DNA of 34,095 bases from Sphingomonadaceae bacterium. Lineage in GTDB: Bacteria; Pseudomonadota; Alphaproteobacteria; Sphingomonadales; Sphingomonadaceae. The notes below the pieces were generated by a model, which made no database searches, was not told the DNA's origin, and worked only from the letters and a program-made list of their open reading frames with translations. Positions 1 through 7,410 of the stretch are shown one piece after another (positions within the stretch are counted from its first letter, which is position 1; the number at the start of each line of letters is the position of its first letter). Where the stretch lies: positions 1 through 34,095 of the forward strand of contig CANEVG010000003.1 in NCBI GenBank assembly GCA_947442095.1. Reading direction: 5' to 3'. A program made the position numbers and the translations under genes.

Positions 1-20
1 CCTAGCACTACTTTGGCAGA
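1..20. repeat. Left terminal inverted repeat of the IS701-type element
   Basis: Twenty bases that match the reverse complement of 1424-1443 without mismatch; the match stops at base 21. Bases 2-5 (CTAG) may be target duplication rather than IS. Confidence 0.9.
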
Positions 21-92
21 TTGTTCATTATGGTCCTGTCGATGATTTTGTCGCAGTGCGGGCATCGGCTTGGTGGTGGTCGTGCGAAGATG

Positions 93-1382
93 TCAAGAAT
101 GGCTTGCCTGATCGCTGGCATGGTCGGCTGTGGCGGCGGCCCCCCGACTCTTTTTTTTCCGTCCCGCTGCTTTGAGGCGGCGAGATTGGAGGAAGGCGAA
201 GGCGATCATCGCCATCAGGCAATGTCGGTGCAATCCTCTCCATGACCTGCCTTCGAAGTGATCCAGCCCAAGTTCTTCCTTGAGCTGCTGGTGCGCCTGC
301 TCGCAAATCCATCTCGCCTTGATCGCGGCGGCAAGTGTCTTGAGTGTGGCATCGGCAGGCAGGTTCGAGAGGTAATATTTCTGCTCTCCGGTTTTGCGGC
401 GTTCGCCAACCAGCCAGACTTCCTCTTCGCCGGGCATGGCCTGGACCCGGCCGTCGCTCATCCGGTGTCGGTGGCCATCTGCGACCCGGACACGGCAGGC
501 AGCAAATCGGCAGGTCAGCTTGCCTTTGGTCCCGCGCCGCCAACTGATCGTTTTCCATTTCGCCTCGGCAAGCATTGTTTCGGCAGAGACTGCAACGCCG
601 TCGGGCACATGATATTTGCGGCGCCTTCCTGTCGCTGCTTCGGGGAATATCAGTCCGATATCTGCCCGATACACATTCTGGCGCCGTGATATGCCGACAG
701 CCCATAGCAGGCCACGTTTGCTCAAGGCCTGGCGGAACGGCCCGCTCGATCCATAGCCGGCATCGGCCAGTACACAGCCAAAGCGGGCGCCAGCGGAGAT
801 GACGCGGTCAATCTCCTCGATAGCAATCTCCGGCTTTGTCAGGGCAACCTGCCGCTCATGCGGGACCCTCGCCCGCTCCATACGTTCGACATCACCCGTC
901 CAGTTCTCCGGCAAGAACAGGCGTAGACCAACCATGACCGGTACCTCGCGAGATGCCAGGGTCACCGAGACAAGGGATTGGCAATTGGAAGTCTTGCCTA
1001 GCGAAGATGCATACTGCGGTGCCACGCCAACCGAATGGCTGCCCTTCTTCGGCAGAGCTGTGTCGTCGATTACAAGAAAGCCGTTCTCATCGCCTACCAA
1101 GCGGTCGGCCTCCTGCAGGAGAATAGTCTCGAGCGGGGCGCTATCCCAAACCCCTTCGGCTACGAAATGATGAAGTTGGTCGTAGCCAAACTCGCCGTCA
1201 CGAGCCGCCATCGGTTGCACGCTCTTGCGATCACCCGGACCGATCAGTCCGGCGATGTACGCCGGGCAAAGCCTCATCCTGGACTTGTGCCGCAAAGCCG
1301 CCAGAAATGGCGCAAGCCAAACCTCCAGATCGCCCCGCCAGTACTCTGCCATCGCCAGCCTCCCATAAAGCTGGCTCCCCAT
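93..1382 (-). CDS. IS701-family transposase
   Basis: A 429-residue DDE transposase that would cut and paste the surrounding element. The family signature is clear: VIDDTALPKKGSHSVG around residues 104-119 (first acidic residues D106/D107), followed by the APQYA and GKTSNCQ stretch, then LADAGYG with D207, and a C-terminal QLKEELGLDHFEGRSW segment carrying the likely catalytic glutamate near residues 369-370. The C-terminus is Lys/Arg/Ala-rich. The ATG at 1382 is preceded by AAGGAG about 15 bases upstream, rather far; an internal ATG (residue 11) is possible. No stop or frameshift is visible, so the protein may still be active. Confidence 0.9.
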   Translation of the reverse strand: MGSQLYGRLAMAEYWRGDLEVWLAPFLAALRHKSRMRLCPAYIAGLIGPGDRKSVQPMAARDGEFGYDQLHHFVAEGVWDSAPLETILLQEADRLVGDENGFLVIDDTALPKKGSHSVGVAPQYASSLGKTSNCQSLVSVTLASREVPVMVGLRLFLPENWTGDVERMERARVPHERQVALTKPEIAIEEIDRVISAGARFGCVLADAGYGSSGPFRQALSKRGLLWAVGISRRQNVYRADIGLIFPEAATGRRRKYHVPDGVAVSAETMLAEAKWKTISWRRGTKGKLTCRFAACRVRVADGHRHRMSDGRVQAMPGEEEVWLVGERRKTGEQKYYLSNLPADATLKTLAAAIKARWICEQAHQQLKEELGLDHFEGRSWRGLHRHCLMAMIAFAFLQSRRLKAAGRKKKSRGAAATADHASDQASHS

Positions 1383-1423
1383 GAATCACCAAAATAGCTC
1401 CTTGGGAATCGGAAAATTACACT

Positions 1424-1443
1424 TCTGCCAAAGTAGTGCTAGG
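1424..1443. repeat. Right terminal inverted repeat of the IS701-type element
   Basis: Exact reverse complement of bases 1-20. Ordinary flanking DNA (ataaaacatc) starts at 1444, 51 bases beyond the stop codon of the TPR lipoprotein gene, so the insertion did not cut that gene. Confidence 0.9.
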
Positions 1444-1494
1444 ATAAAACATCTAAGCTAATTCATTGATTTCCCCTTTGGGGATCTCCGATTT

Positions 1495-2541
1495 TTAGCG
1501 CACAGAAGGCAATTCCGCCAGCAAGCGGGCCACTTGTTCACGCATTCCAGGCTTGTTCACGAGTCTCTCGTATAGCACTCTTGCTATGGCATGGTTTCCT
1601 AGCCTCGTCTCAGCTTCGGCCTCCAGCAAAAGTGCGGCGGTGAAATCACGCTTGAAGTCCATTGGCATGGCCTGAAGCGACGTGCGCGCTTCGGCCCAGC
1701 GCCCACGCATGGCATCCAGCCGCGCTGCGGAAAAGCGCAGCAGCGGAAATTTGGGATGCTTGGCCAGCGCGATTTTGAGCGCCTTCTGCGCTTCATCCAG
1801 CCGGCCCAGATCAAGCAGCAGCCCCGCGGCATTTGCGAAAGGTACCGCAAAATCCGGATAGGTCCTGGCCGCAATCTGATAGGGTTCCAGCGCGCCCGCA
1901 AGGTCGCTTTTGGCAATCCTGCTTTCTCCTTGCAGGAGCAAGGCCTCATAATTGTGCGGATCGGCCTGCAGCGCTGCTGCGACATGCGCGTCAGCCGCTT
2001 CCCAATTTCCCTGCAAGGCCAGCAAGCGGCCCGCTCGTGCATGCAGATCAGCAGACCGTGGATAGAGGACGAGGGCAGCGTCAGCAATCTCCGCCGCCTT
2101 TTCGGCCTTGCCCTCCTCCATCGCCGCCCAAACCAGCAACCAAGCATGCCGATCTGGCGGGGGCCGCGTTCCGTTATACTGCTTGATCAGGCTATGCGCA
2201 CTGCGGGTCGCGCCTTGCAGGATCATCGATTGCGCGCGCATCGCGATCCATTCGCTGGTTTCGCCGCTGAACGATCGCCACTCATTGAGCTGGTATTCGG
2301 CCGCATAGCCATCGCCCAGTTCCAGCGCCACGCGTGCGCGCCCTTTGGTGGTTGCAGCGGATGGTCCTGCGGTATCCTGGATTTCGATCAGCTTGCTCCG
2401 CGCATCGCGGAAGCGATGTTCGGTCAGAGCCTGTTCGGCCTGGTTCTGTTCGGCGCGTATCGCATCGGCAGTGGGCCCCGTGTCGCAGCCGCCCAGCAGG
2501 ACAAGCAAGAGCAGCAGAGACGAGATGCGTTTGAATGCCAT
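1495..2541 (-). CDS. TPR-repeat lipoprotein
   Basis: A 348-residue exported protein, probably anchored by lipid to a membrane. It starts with Met-Ala-Phe-Lys-Arg, a run of leucines and a lipobox LVLLGGC, so the mature N-terminus is likely Cys-19. The rest is alpha-helical with repeating A-x-x-L/W-x-x-A-L patterns typical of tetratricopeptide repeats, for example the DLHARAGRLLALQGNWEAAD and FANAAGLLLDLGRLDEAQ units. TPR proteins usually hold complexes together; the partner is unknown. ATG at 2541 is preferred to a TTG two codons upstream because it begins a normal lipoprotein signal. It lies downstream of the PEP-CTERM gene on the same strand but behind a terminator. It is far shorter than the PEP-CTERM-associated PrsT proteins, so I do not call it that. 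Confidence 0.8.
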   Translation of the reverse strand: MAFKRISSLLLLLVLLGGCDTGPTADAIRAEQNQAEQALTEHRFRDARSKLIEIQDTAGPSAATTKGRARVALELGDGYAAEYQLNEWRSFSGETSEWIAMRAQSMILQGATRSAHSLIKQYNGTRPPPDRHAWLLVWAAMEEGKAEKAAEIADAALVLYPRSADLHARAGRLLALQGNWEAADAHVAAALQADPHNYEALLLQGESRIAKSDLAGALEPYQIAARTYPDFAVPFANAAGLLLDLGRLDEAQKALKIALAKHPKFPLLRFSAARLDAMRGRWAEARTSLQAMPMDFKRDFTAALLLEAEAETRLGNHAIARVLYERLVNKPGMREQVARLLAELPSVR

Positions 2542-2590
2542 CAGCAACGCCCATACCGAGAAAATCTTACCGAGCGCTTTTCACAACAAG

Positions 2591-2616
2591 AAAAGGGGGC
2601 CTCGCACCCCCCTTTT
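2591..2616 (-). terminator. Rho-independent terminator after the PEP-CTERM gene
   Basis: A 9-base-pair stem, aaaaggggg (2591-2599) with ccccctttt (2608-2616), closes an 8-base loop. Read on the minus strand the stem ends in CCCCCTTTTCTTGTT, a typical intrinsic terminator 30 bases past the stop of the gene ending at 2646. The symmetrical A/T flanks could also make it work in the other direction. Confidence 0.85.
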
Positions 2617-2645
2617 CCCTGGTGTTAAAAGCTGGATCGCAAGCC

Positions 2646-3407
2646 TTACTCGGGCTTGCGGCCGTTCTTGACCTTCCAGCGTCTGCGACCCCAGATTGCC
2701 GCAGCTGTGCCCAGCCCAAAGAGGCCCAGCATACCCGGCTCTGGCACCTCGGTACCGCCGGAAGTCGAGGAAGAACCACCGCTGGACGAGCCGCCAGAGG
2801 TCGAGCTGGTCGACGTGGTGCTGCCGCCCGAGGTGGAGGTGGTCGAACCGCCGCTTGAAGTCGAAGTGGAACCGCCACCCGAGGTCGAGGTGGAGCCGCC
2901 CGAGGTCGATGAGGAACCGCCGCCCGAAGTCGTCGAGGAGCTGCCGCCCGAGGTCGATGAGGACGAGCCGCCCTTCTTGGAGTCGCCGCCCTTCTTCGAT
3001 CCCTTCTTCGAATCGCCGCCGCTGCTGCTGCTGGATGATCCGTAGTGATCGTCACCGCCGCTGCTGGTGCTGGAGCCACCCTTCTTGGAGTCGCCGCCCT
3101 TTTTGGAATCGCCACCGCTGGTGCTGCTCGACGATCCATAGTGATCGTCGCCGCCGCTGCTGCTGGACGAACCCTTCTTGGAAGACCCCTTCTTGGAATC
3201 GCCGCCCTTCTTGCTGCTGCTCAGGTTGGCTGCAATGTCGCTCTCGAACAGGCTGCTGAAACCATCGCCAAGGCCGTGATCATTGATCGATGACGCAGTG
3301 CTGGTCTGGGGCAGTTCGACAGCGTGTGCGGGAGCCGCAATGCCACTGACGGACATCGCCAATGCAGCGCCAAGAAATGACGTGTCTTTGATGCTCTGTT
3401 TCTTCAA
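2646..3407 (-). CDS. PEP-CTERM sorting-domain protein with Ser/Gly/Thr/Lys-rich repeats
   Basis: A 253-residue exported protein. Residues 1-29 form a signal peptide ending AHA. Residues about 63-218 are almost entirely Ser, Gly, Thr, Lys and Asp: a first half built of GGDSKKG and SKKGS units with two copies of SGGDDHYGSSSS, and a second half of Thr/Ser-Gly units such as STSGGG. The C-terminus is a textbook PEP-CTERM signal: VPEPG (221-225), a hydrophobic helix (226-240) and a basic tail GRRRWKVK. Such proteins are processed by an exosortase and are often glycosylated matrix or surface components. No exosortase gene is in this window. The start is TTG at 3407, supported by AAGGAG eight bases upstream and by the signal peptide that begins there. 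Confidence 0.88.
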   Translation of the reverse strand: MKKQSIKDTSFLGAALAMSVSGIAAPAHAVELPQTSTASSINDHGLGDGFSSLFESDIAANLSSSKKGGDSKKGSSKKGSSSSSGGDDHYGSSSSTSGGDSKKGGDSKKGGSSTSSGGDDHYGSSSSSSGGDSKKGSKKGGDSKKGGSSSSTSGGSSSTTSGGGSSSTSGGSTSTSGGGSTSTSSGGSTTSTSGGSTTSTSSTSGGSSSGGSSSTSGGTEVPEPGMLGLFGLGTAAAIWGRRRWKVKNGRKPE

Positions 3408-3415
3408 TTTATAAA

Positions 3416-3421
3416 CTCCTT
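3416..3421 (-). promoter_or_regulatory. Shine-Dalgarno that fixes a TTG start
   Basis: On the minus strand this reads AAGGAG, eight bases before the TTG at 3407. It sits in an AT-rich leader (3408-3540) unlike the GC-rich surroundings, which probably also holds the promoter; I could not assign -35/-10 boxes with confidence. Confidence 0.75.
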
Positions 3422-3544
3422 AAGATTAGTTAACATCAATCACAAATTTATTGAGGCTAGATTGAATACAAACTACCTCGTGTCGAATGGGAAAGTGCCA
3501 CTGTCCCAAATTAAAGCGGCAGCGGTCTAAATCGTTAACAGTGC

Positions 3545-5935
3545 CTAGGCCGCAATTCTGTGGGCGAACCGAAACAGATCGCGATGGTTCTCGGGGACCT
3601 GATTGTGTTCCTGATCGGAGATACCCATTGCTGCGTGCGATTCAAACGCCAGCGTGTCGTGGAACCATGGCATTGTATAAGTGAAGTAAAGCATCGGGCG
3701 TCCATGCGATGCAGCGCATGGCATGCCGCCGTGATAGGTGCGATAGTCTAGAACCAGCGCACTTCCTGCTCGGGTGTAAGCAATGTGAGGATCGCCAGAC
3801 CAGCCTTCACTTCGCGCAGTGCGGTGCGTTCCTTCCCAGAACTGGGTTCCGCCTGCTTCTTCATCCAGGTCGATAAGGGGGATGAGAATGGTGGTGGCAT
3901 AGCACGGCACATTGGCGTTGCCCGCGTCGCTGTGAAACAGCAGCGGATGTTCGCGGTGAACGTGCTGCATCCGCGCGCCTTCATAGGTCGTTACCGAACC
4001 GAAGGCGTGCAGCACCGGCTTTTCGCCCATGACTCGCGTCAGCGTGTCAAGCAGAACGGAATTGGCATAGACCGAAGGATTGTTGAACGGCGCTTGTAGC
4101 CGCACGGGAATGGTAAAGCGCTTGTCGCCGACATTGTTGGGCTTGCCCAGTTCCGAGGTATGCCAATCGCGCACCCTGATTTGCAATGCCTCGCGCAGCT
4201 CGACCACGACATCGGGGTGAAGCAGATCTTCAATCAGCACTGCGCCGCGCTCGTTGAGCAGATCCGCAGCCTTGGCGGCAACGTTCTGTTCGAGGCTCGA
4301 TACGGTCAGATGCGCATACTTGGTCGTGGTGGTTGCCGCAGCCTCCGGCTCCTCCTCGAACAGATTGGCAATCATGCGCTGGGCCGGGAGAAATTGCGGA
4401 TTAAGCTTAGCGGCAGCGCGCATCACGGCTTCTGCCTTGGCAGCATCGCCCAAATGATAGATTGCCAGCGCTTTTTCATACAAGCGCGGCGCATTTTCGC
4501 CGAATTCACCGATGGTATGTTCGATCAGTTGCAACGCCTGCACGTGATAGCCAAGCCGCAAAAGCATCTGCGCAATGCCGCAGTCAAAAATGACATCCGA
4601 GCCGTCGGGCAAATAGGCACGAAAGGCCTCCATGAAGGTCTCGTACAATTGCTCTCGGTCGATCTCTTCTTCACCCTGTTCGATATTGAACAAGATCGGC
4701 CGGATGCATGCCGCAGCAACATCGGGATCAAACTTCGAGAAACGGATCAGGGCCATAATCTGCCGGATCGACATCCCTCCAACGTTGCCCTCGATCATCT
4801 CGATGATTTCGTGCGCATCGTAAGGATTGAAGTCCTTGAGCAAGGTGAGCGCGGTTTCGCGCGTGCGCGACAAAGTCAGCTCCTGCCAACGCTGCTTTCC
4901 GGGCAGTGAAAGCAGGTTGCAACTGAAATTGGCGTCCTTGTGGCGCTGGGATTGCATGGCGCCGCCGTATGCGCCGAACAGTTCTCCAAAGAGATGCATG
5001 TTTGTGTAGTGGGCAAAATAGGTGTCGAATATGAGCGGGCTTCGCAACTGGAACTCGGCCGGGTCCGAATAAGCAAGGTCGCCTGTCAGCAGCAGCAGCG
5101 GCGTATCGCGCTCAAGGAACCTTTCCACGAATTCGAGAGAAATCTGCGGCACGACGACATGAAAATCGCCGGGCTTCTCGGCATAGCGGCGCAATGCTGC
5201 GTCGATCAGCGGATGCCCGGTTGGATCGCCCGTGATCGGCCGACTCTCGAACCGTTCGGTCACGCTTTCGAACGAGGTGATCGGCATTTTCAGGAAGTCA
5301 CGCGATGTGGACTGCGTCTCCATGTAGACTTGCTCGATCTCGTGATTGCATACGCGAACCATGTTTGATGCGATCGAATCAAACAGATAGTTCGCGATGA
5401 TAATCACCGGGCGATCGGCCAGATCTTGGGGCTTCAAATCGCCTTTTTCAGTGCGGATCACGGGATCGGCTTCAATCAGAAGCTCCGCAAACTCCAGCAC
5501 ACCGCTTTCAACCAAAGGTGAAAAGCGTTCCTTCTTCTTCCAGCCCTCGATGTTCTTGGCTGAACCGTCTGTCAGAAGATACGTGAATTCGGGGCAATCA
5601 TCGCTGCCTGCAAAGTGATAGTTGAACAGGCGATTGAGAAACTGCCAGGCAAACCGTCCACTGCCCCCGCCAAGCTCGATGATCAGGGGCGGCTGGCTGT
5701 TGCCTTCGGCAACCAGTTCCTTGAAAAAAGACGCGACAATCGAGGCATACGTGTCAGCGCAGAAAGCATTGGACGTACTGCGCTGCGGCACGATCTTGTT
5801 CGACCATGCCTCTGGCCCGGCTTCTGTGTAAAAACGATGGAGAAGTGACCAGACGATAGACTGATCAAACCGAATCATCTCCTGAATTATCGGCATAGAT
5901 AGAGCTTTCGAGTGCTTCCACGTGAGGTTCGCCAT
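3545..5935 (-). CDS. Three-domain protein: SAM-methyltransferase-like, TPR-like, and PhyH-type Fe(II)/2-oxoglutarate oxygenase
   Basis: A 796-residue protein, numbered from the ATG at 5935. The N-terminal third carries a Rossmann glycine loop IIELGGGSGRF (about 85-95) and a later YLLTDGSAKN segment, resembling SAM-dependent methyltransferases of the MidA/NDUFAF7 type. The middle (about 390-590) is helical with TPR-like pairs (QMLLRLGYHVQALQLIE, LAIYHLGDAAKAEAVMRAAA). The C-terminal part (about 605-796) looks like the phytanoyl-CoA dioxygenase family: the HxD metal pair H669/D671 in FHSDAG, the distal H736 in YHGG and R747 that would bind 2-oxoglutarate. The substrate is unknown. The frame is open for 45 further codons to 6070, but that extension is His-rich and unlike a domain. 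A weak GGAG lies only three bases before the chosen ATG, so the start is uncertain. It is upstream of, and on the same strand as, the PEP-CTERM gene. Confidence 0.75.
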   Translation of the reverse strand: MANLTWKHSKALSMPIIQEMIRFDQSIVWSLLHRFYTEAGPEAWSNKIVPQRSTSNAFCADTYASIVASFFKELVAEGNSQPPLIIELGGGSGRFAWQFLNRLFNYHFAGSDDCPEFTYLLTDGSAKNIEGWKKKERFSPLVESGVLEFAELLIEADPVIRTEKGDLKPQDLADRPVIIIANYLFDSIASNMVRVCNHEIEQVYMETQSTSRDFLKMPITSFESVTERFESRPITGDPTGHPLIDAALRRYAEKPGDFHVVVPQISLEFVERFLERDTPLLLLTGDLAYSDPAEFQLRSPLIFDTYFAHYTNMHLFGELFGAYGGAMQSQRHKDANFSCNLLSLPGKQRWQELTLSRTRETALTLLKDFNPYDAHEIIEMIEGNVGGMSIRQIMALIRFSKFDPDVAAACIRPILFNIEQGEEEIDREQLYETFMEAFRAYLPDGSDVIFDCGIAQMLLRLGYHVQALQLIEHTIGEFGENAPRLYEKALAIYHLGDAAKAEAVMRAAAKLNPQFLPAQRMIANLFEEEPEAAATTTTKYAHLTVSSLEQNVAAKAADLLNERGAVLIEDLLHPDVVVELREALQIRVRDWHTSELGKPNNVGDKRFTIPVRLQAPFNNPSVYANSVLLDTLTRVMGEKPVLHAFGSVTTYEGARMQHVHREHPLLFHSDAGNANVPCYATTILIPLIDLDEEAGGTQFWEGTHRTARSEGWSGDPHIAYTRAGSALVLDYRTYHGGMPCAASHGRPMLYFTYTMPWFHDTLAFESHAAMGISDQEHNQVPENHRDLFRFAHRIAA

Positions 5936-6728
5936 GAACTCCGAGCAGAGCCCATATGGATGAGGGGCTAAAACTAGGGGAATATGGTAAACAATCCGCA
6001 AACCAGTTCCGACTGCGGGCTTGCGAACACGATGCTGCCACCAGCTTTCAGGCGAGTGGTGGTGGTGCATTGCCGGTTGAATTGACGCGTCGGAAGCGCT
6101 GTGTCCGCCCTAAGCTGTCGAGACCCATCTCCGGTACGGTGCGCCATGAGCTATCGCCGCGCTGCGGCGCTTGCCGGCGCAACGCTGGCCCACGCGCAAA
6201 CCCGGCCCCCCAATAGATGCTCGGACCACCGCTGCCACCGGCGCGCCCCCAGCCGAGAATGCGGTGTGAAGCGCAACTGCGCCAAGGTCTTTAAGGTCTA
6301 AAAGCCGGTGTTCCTATCCGCCCGATGAATTCAGGGCCGGAATCGGCACAGTGACAAAACCATGTAAAATGCGCCCGTCGGTCCAGCCGATTCATGCCCG
6401 CGTTTAGAAACGTGCCAGGATGTTGTTCAGAAACGGGTTTGGGATGCGCTGTTGCCGGACCGCTTGATCGAATGGGATTGGCGGGTTCCGGTAGGAGCGG
6501 CCCTTCGCGCTCACGCAAGGGAACGGCGAAAATTGGATCGCAACCTGCTTGTTAGCAACCGGCACCAAAGGTGCCATAGTTGGGGGGGTGATGAACGACG
6601 GGTTTTGCATTCCCACGGCAAAGCCGCGAACGGCGGCAATGCCGACGAAACCAAGGCTAGCAGTCGATCCGTCAGTGTACTGGCCAAAGCCTGATGAAAA
6701 CGCCGCCCGGAAAGCGTCTTCAACGGCG

Positions 6729-6749
6729 TGCTACCTAGAATGCTACCTA
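6729..6749. repeat. Direct repeat of TGCTACCTA
   Basis: Two perfect 9-base copies (6729-6737 and 6741-6749) separated by three bases, so repeat starts are 12 bases apart, just over one helical turn. This spacing is common for protein binding sites, but no function can be assigned. Confidence 0.5.
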
Positions 6750-6794
6750 AGGGAGAATGGCAGATCGCCGTCCTGCAATCTTGCGGATGCAAGT

Positions 6795-6814
6795 TTTTGA
6801 TAATATTATCAAAA
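6795..6814. repeat. Perfect 20-base AT-rich palindrome at the tRNA 3' end
   Basis: TTTTGATAATATTATCAAAA is fully self-complementary and ends one base before the CCA end of tRNA-Lys. On the minus strand it lies immediately downstream of the tRNA, so it may act as its transcription terminator, although it has no loop and little GC. It could also be a dimeric-protein site or part of an old integration junction. Confidence 0.6.
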
Positions 6815-6815
6815 G

Positions 6816-6891
6816 TGGTGAGCCCTGCTGGGTTCGAACCAGCGACCTACTGATTAAAAGTCAGTTGCTCTACCGACTGAGCTAAGGGCCC
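6816..6891 (-). tRNA. tRNA-Lys (anticodon UUU)
   Basis: A complete 76-base cloverleaf with encoded CCA. The acceptor stem pairs GGGCCCT with AGGGCTC (one G-U), the D stem is GCTC/GAGC, the anticodon stem ACTGA/TCAGT encloses the loop CTTTTAA with anticodon TTT, and the T arm is GCTGG-TTCGAAC-CCAGC. The discriminator base is A, as usual for lysine tRNA. It reads AAA and AAG codons. Confidence 0.97.
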
Positions 6892-6910
6892 ACACGCAAT
6901 CGGGATGCGG

Positions 6911-7405
6911 TCACCTAGGGGCGGGGACCTGCCGGGTCAAGCGGGCGTGGAGGTGGCGAATGGTGCAGCCGGTGCCGGGATCGCGCCATTGCGGGGCGAT
7001 GGCCGAGGTTGGGCCAAGCACGAACGGACGCTCACGGAAAGCGGGGTGCGGTATGGTGAGGGCGGCGCTGCGCCATAAGCCGCCACTCCACAACACCACA
7101 TCGAGATCGAGCGTGCGGGCACCCCAGCGGGCACCGCGGCGCACGCGGCCGAAGCGGGTCTCGATCTGCTTCAGCAGCGCGAGGAGCGCGGGCGGGCCAA
7201 GCGACGTGGCAATACGGACGGCGGCGTTGGCATAGCGGCGGCGCGACGGGCCGAGGGGGGCGCTGGCGGTGATCGGTGAGGCGGCGTCGATCTTGAGCCC
7301 TTCGTCGGCCATCGCTGCAAGCGCTGCGCGCAGCACAGCAGGCGGCAGACCGTGGCGCGGATGGCGCACGTTAGAGCCGAGCGCGATAATGTAACGCTGG
7401 GACAC
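6911..7405 (-). CDS. folK: 2-amino-4-hydroxy-6-hydroxymethyldihydropteridine pyrophosphokinase
   Basis: A 164-residue cytoplasmic enzyme of folate synthesis that transfers pyrophosphate from ATP to 6-hydroxymethyl-7,8-dihydropterin. It shows the family start IIALGSN, the conserved ANAAVRIAT region, and the signature RWGARTLDLDVVLW near residue 95-108 that binds magnesium and ATP, followed by IPHPAFRERPFVLGP. Length matches the usual 155-170. It starts five bases after the stop of aguB, so the two are probably one transcript. The tRNA gene lies 19 bases downstream on the same strand. Confidence 0.93.
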   Translation of the reverse strand: MSQRYIIALGSNVRHPRHGLPPAVLRAALAAMADEGLKIDAASPITASAPLGPSRRRYANAAVRIATSLGPPALLALLKQIETRFGRVRRGARWGARTLDLDVVLWSGGLWRSAALTIPHPAFRERPFVLGPTSAIAPQWRDPGTGCTIRHLHARLTRQVPAPR

Positions 7406-7410
7406 TTGCC

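Larger units (their letters stand above)
1..1443 (-). mobile_element. IS701-family insertion sequence, apparently complete
   Basis: The two ends are perfect 20-base inverted repeats: bases 1-20 read cctagcactactttggcaga and bases 1424-1443 are its exact reverse complement. One intact transposase gene fills the interior on the minus strand. The outer part of each repeat contains the palindrome CTAG (2-5 and 1439-1442). IS701 elements are known to duplicate a 4-base YTAR target, so the true element is probably 6-1438 flanked by a CTAG duplication, with bases 1 and 1443 matching by chance. Because the window begins exactly at this end, the left flank cannot be seen. Confidence 0.88.
5936..6815. 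other. Gene-poor stretch next to tRNA-Lys
   Basis: About 880 bases with no reading frame that looks like a protein. A short plus-strand frame at 6146-6301 begins with a signal-peptide-like MSYRRAAALAGATLAHAQ and then loses any recognisable character, so it may be the debris of a secreted-protein gene. A 9-base direct repeat and a 20-base palindrome lie at the tRNA end. The part next to 5935 presumably holds the promoter of the three-domain gene. Confidence 0.5.

Noticed and set aside
1472..1484. Hairpin tcccc-ttt-gggga as terminator of the TPR lipoprotein gene
   Set aside because: The stem is only five pairs and no T run follows on the minus strand.
1495..2541. PEP-CTERM-system PrsT protein
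   Set aside because: PrsT is a much longer TPR protein; this one is 348 residues and only its position suggests a link.
2740..3240. Short regularly repeated DNA resembling a CRISPR array
   Set aside because: The repeats are in frame, codon-based and encode Ser/Gly/Lys units; there are no unique spacers of constant length.
6404..6792. Two small minus-strand frames between the three-domain gene and tRNA-Lys
   Set aside because: Their translations lack hydrophobic pattern, motifs or ribosome sites, and they overlap each other in different phases.
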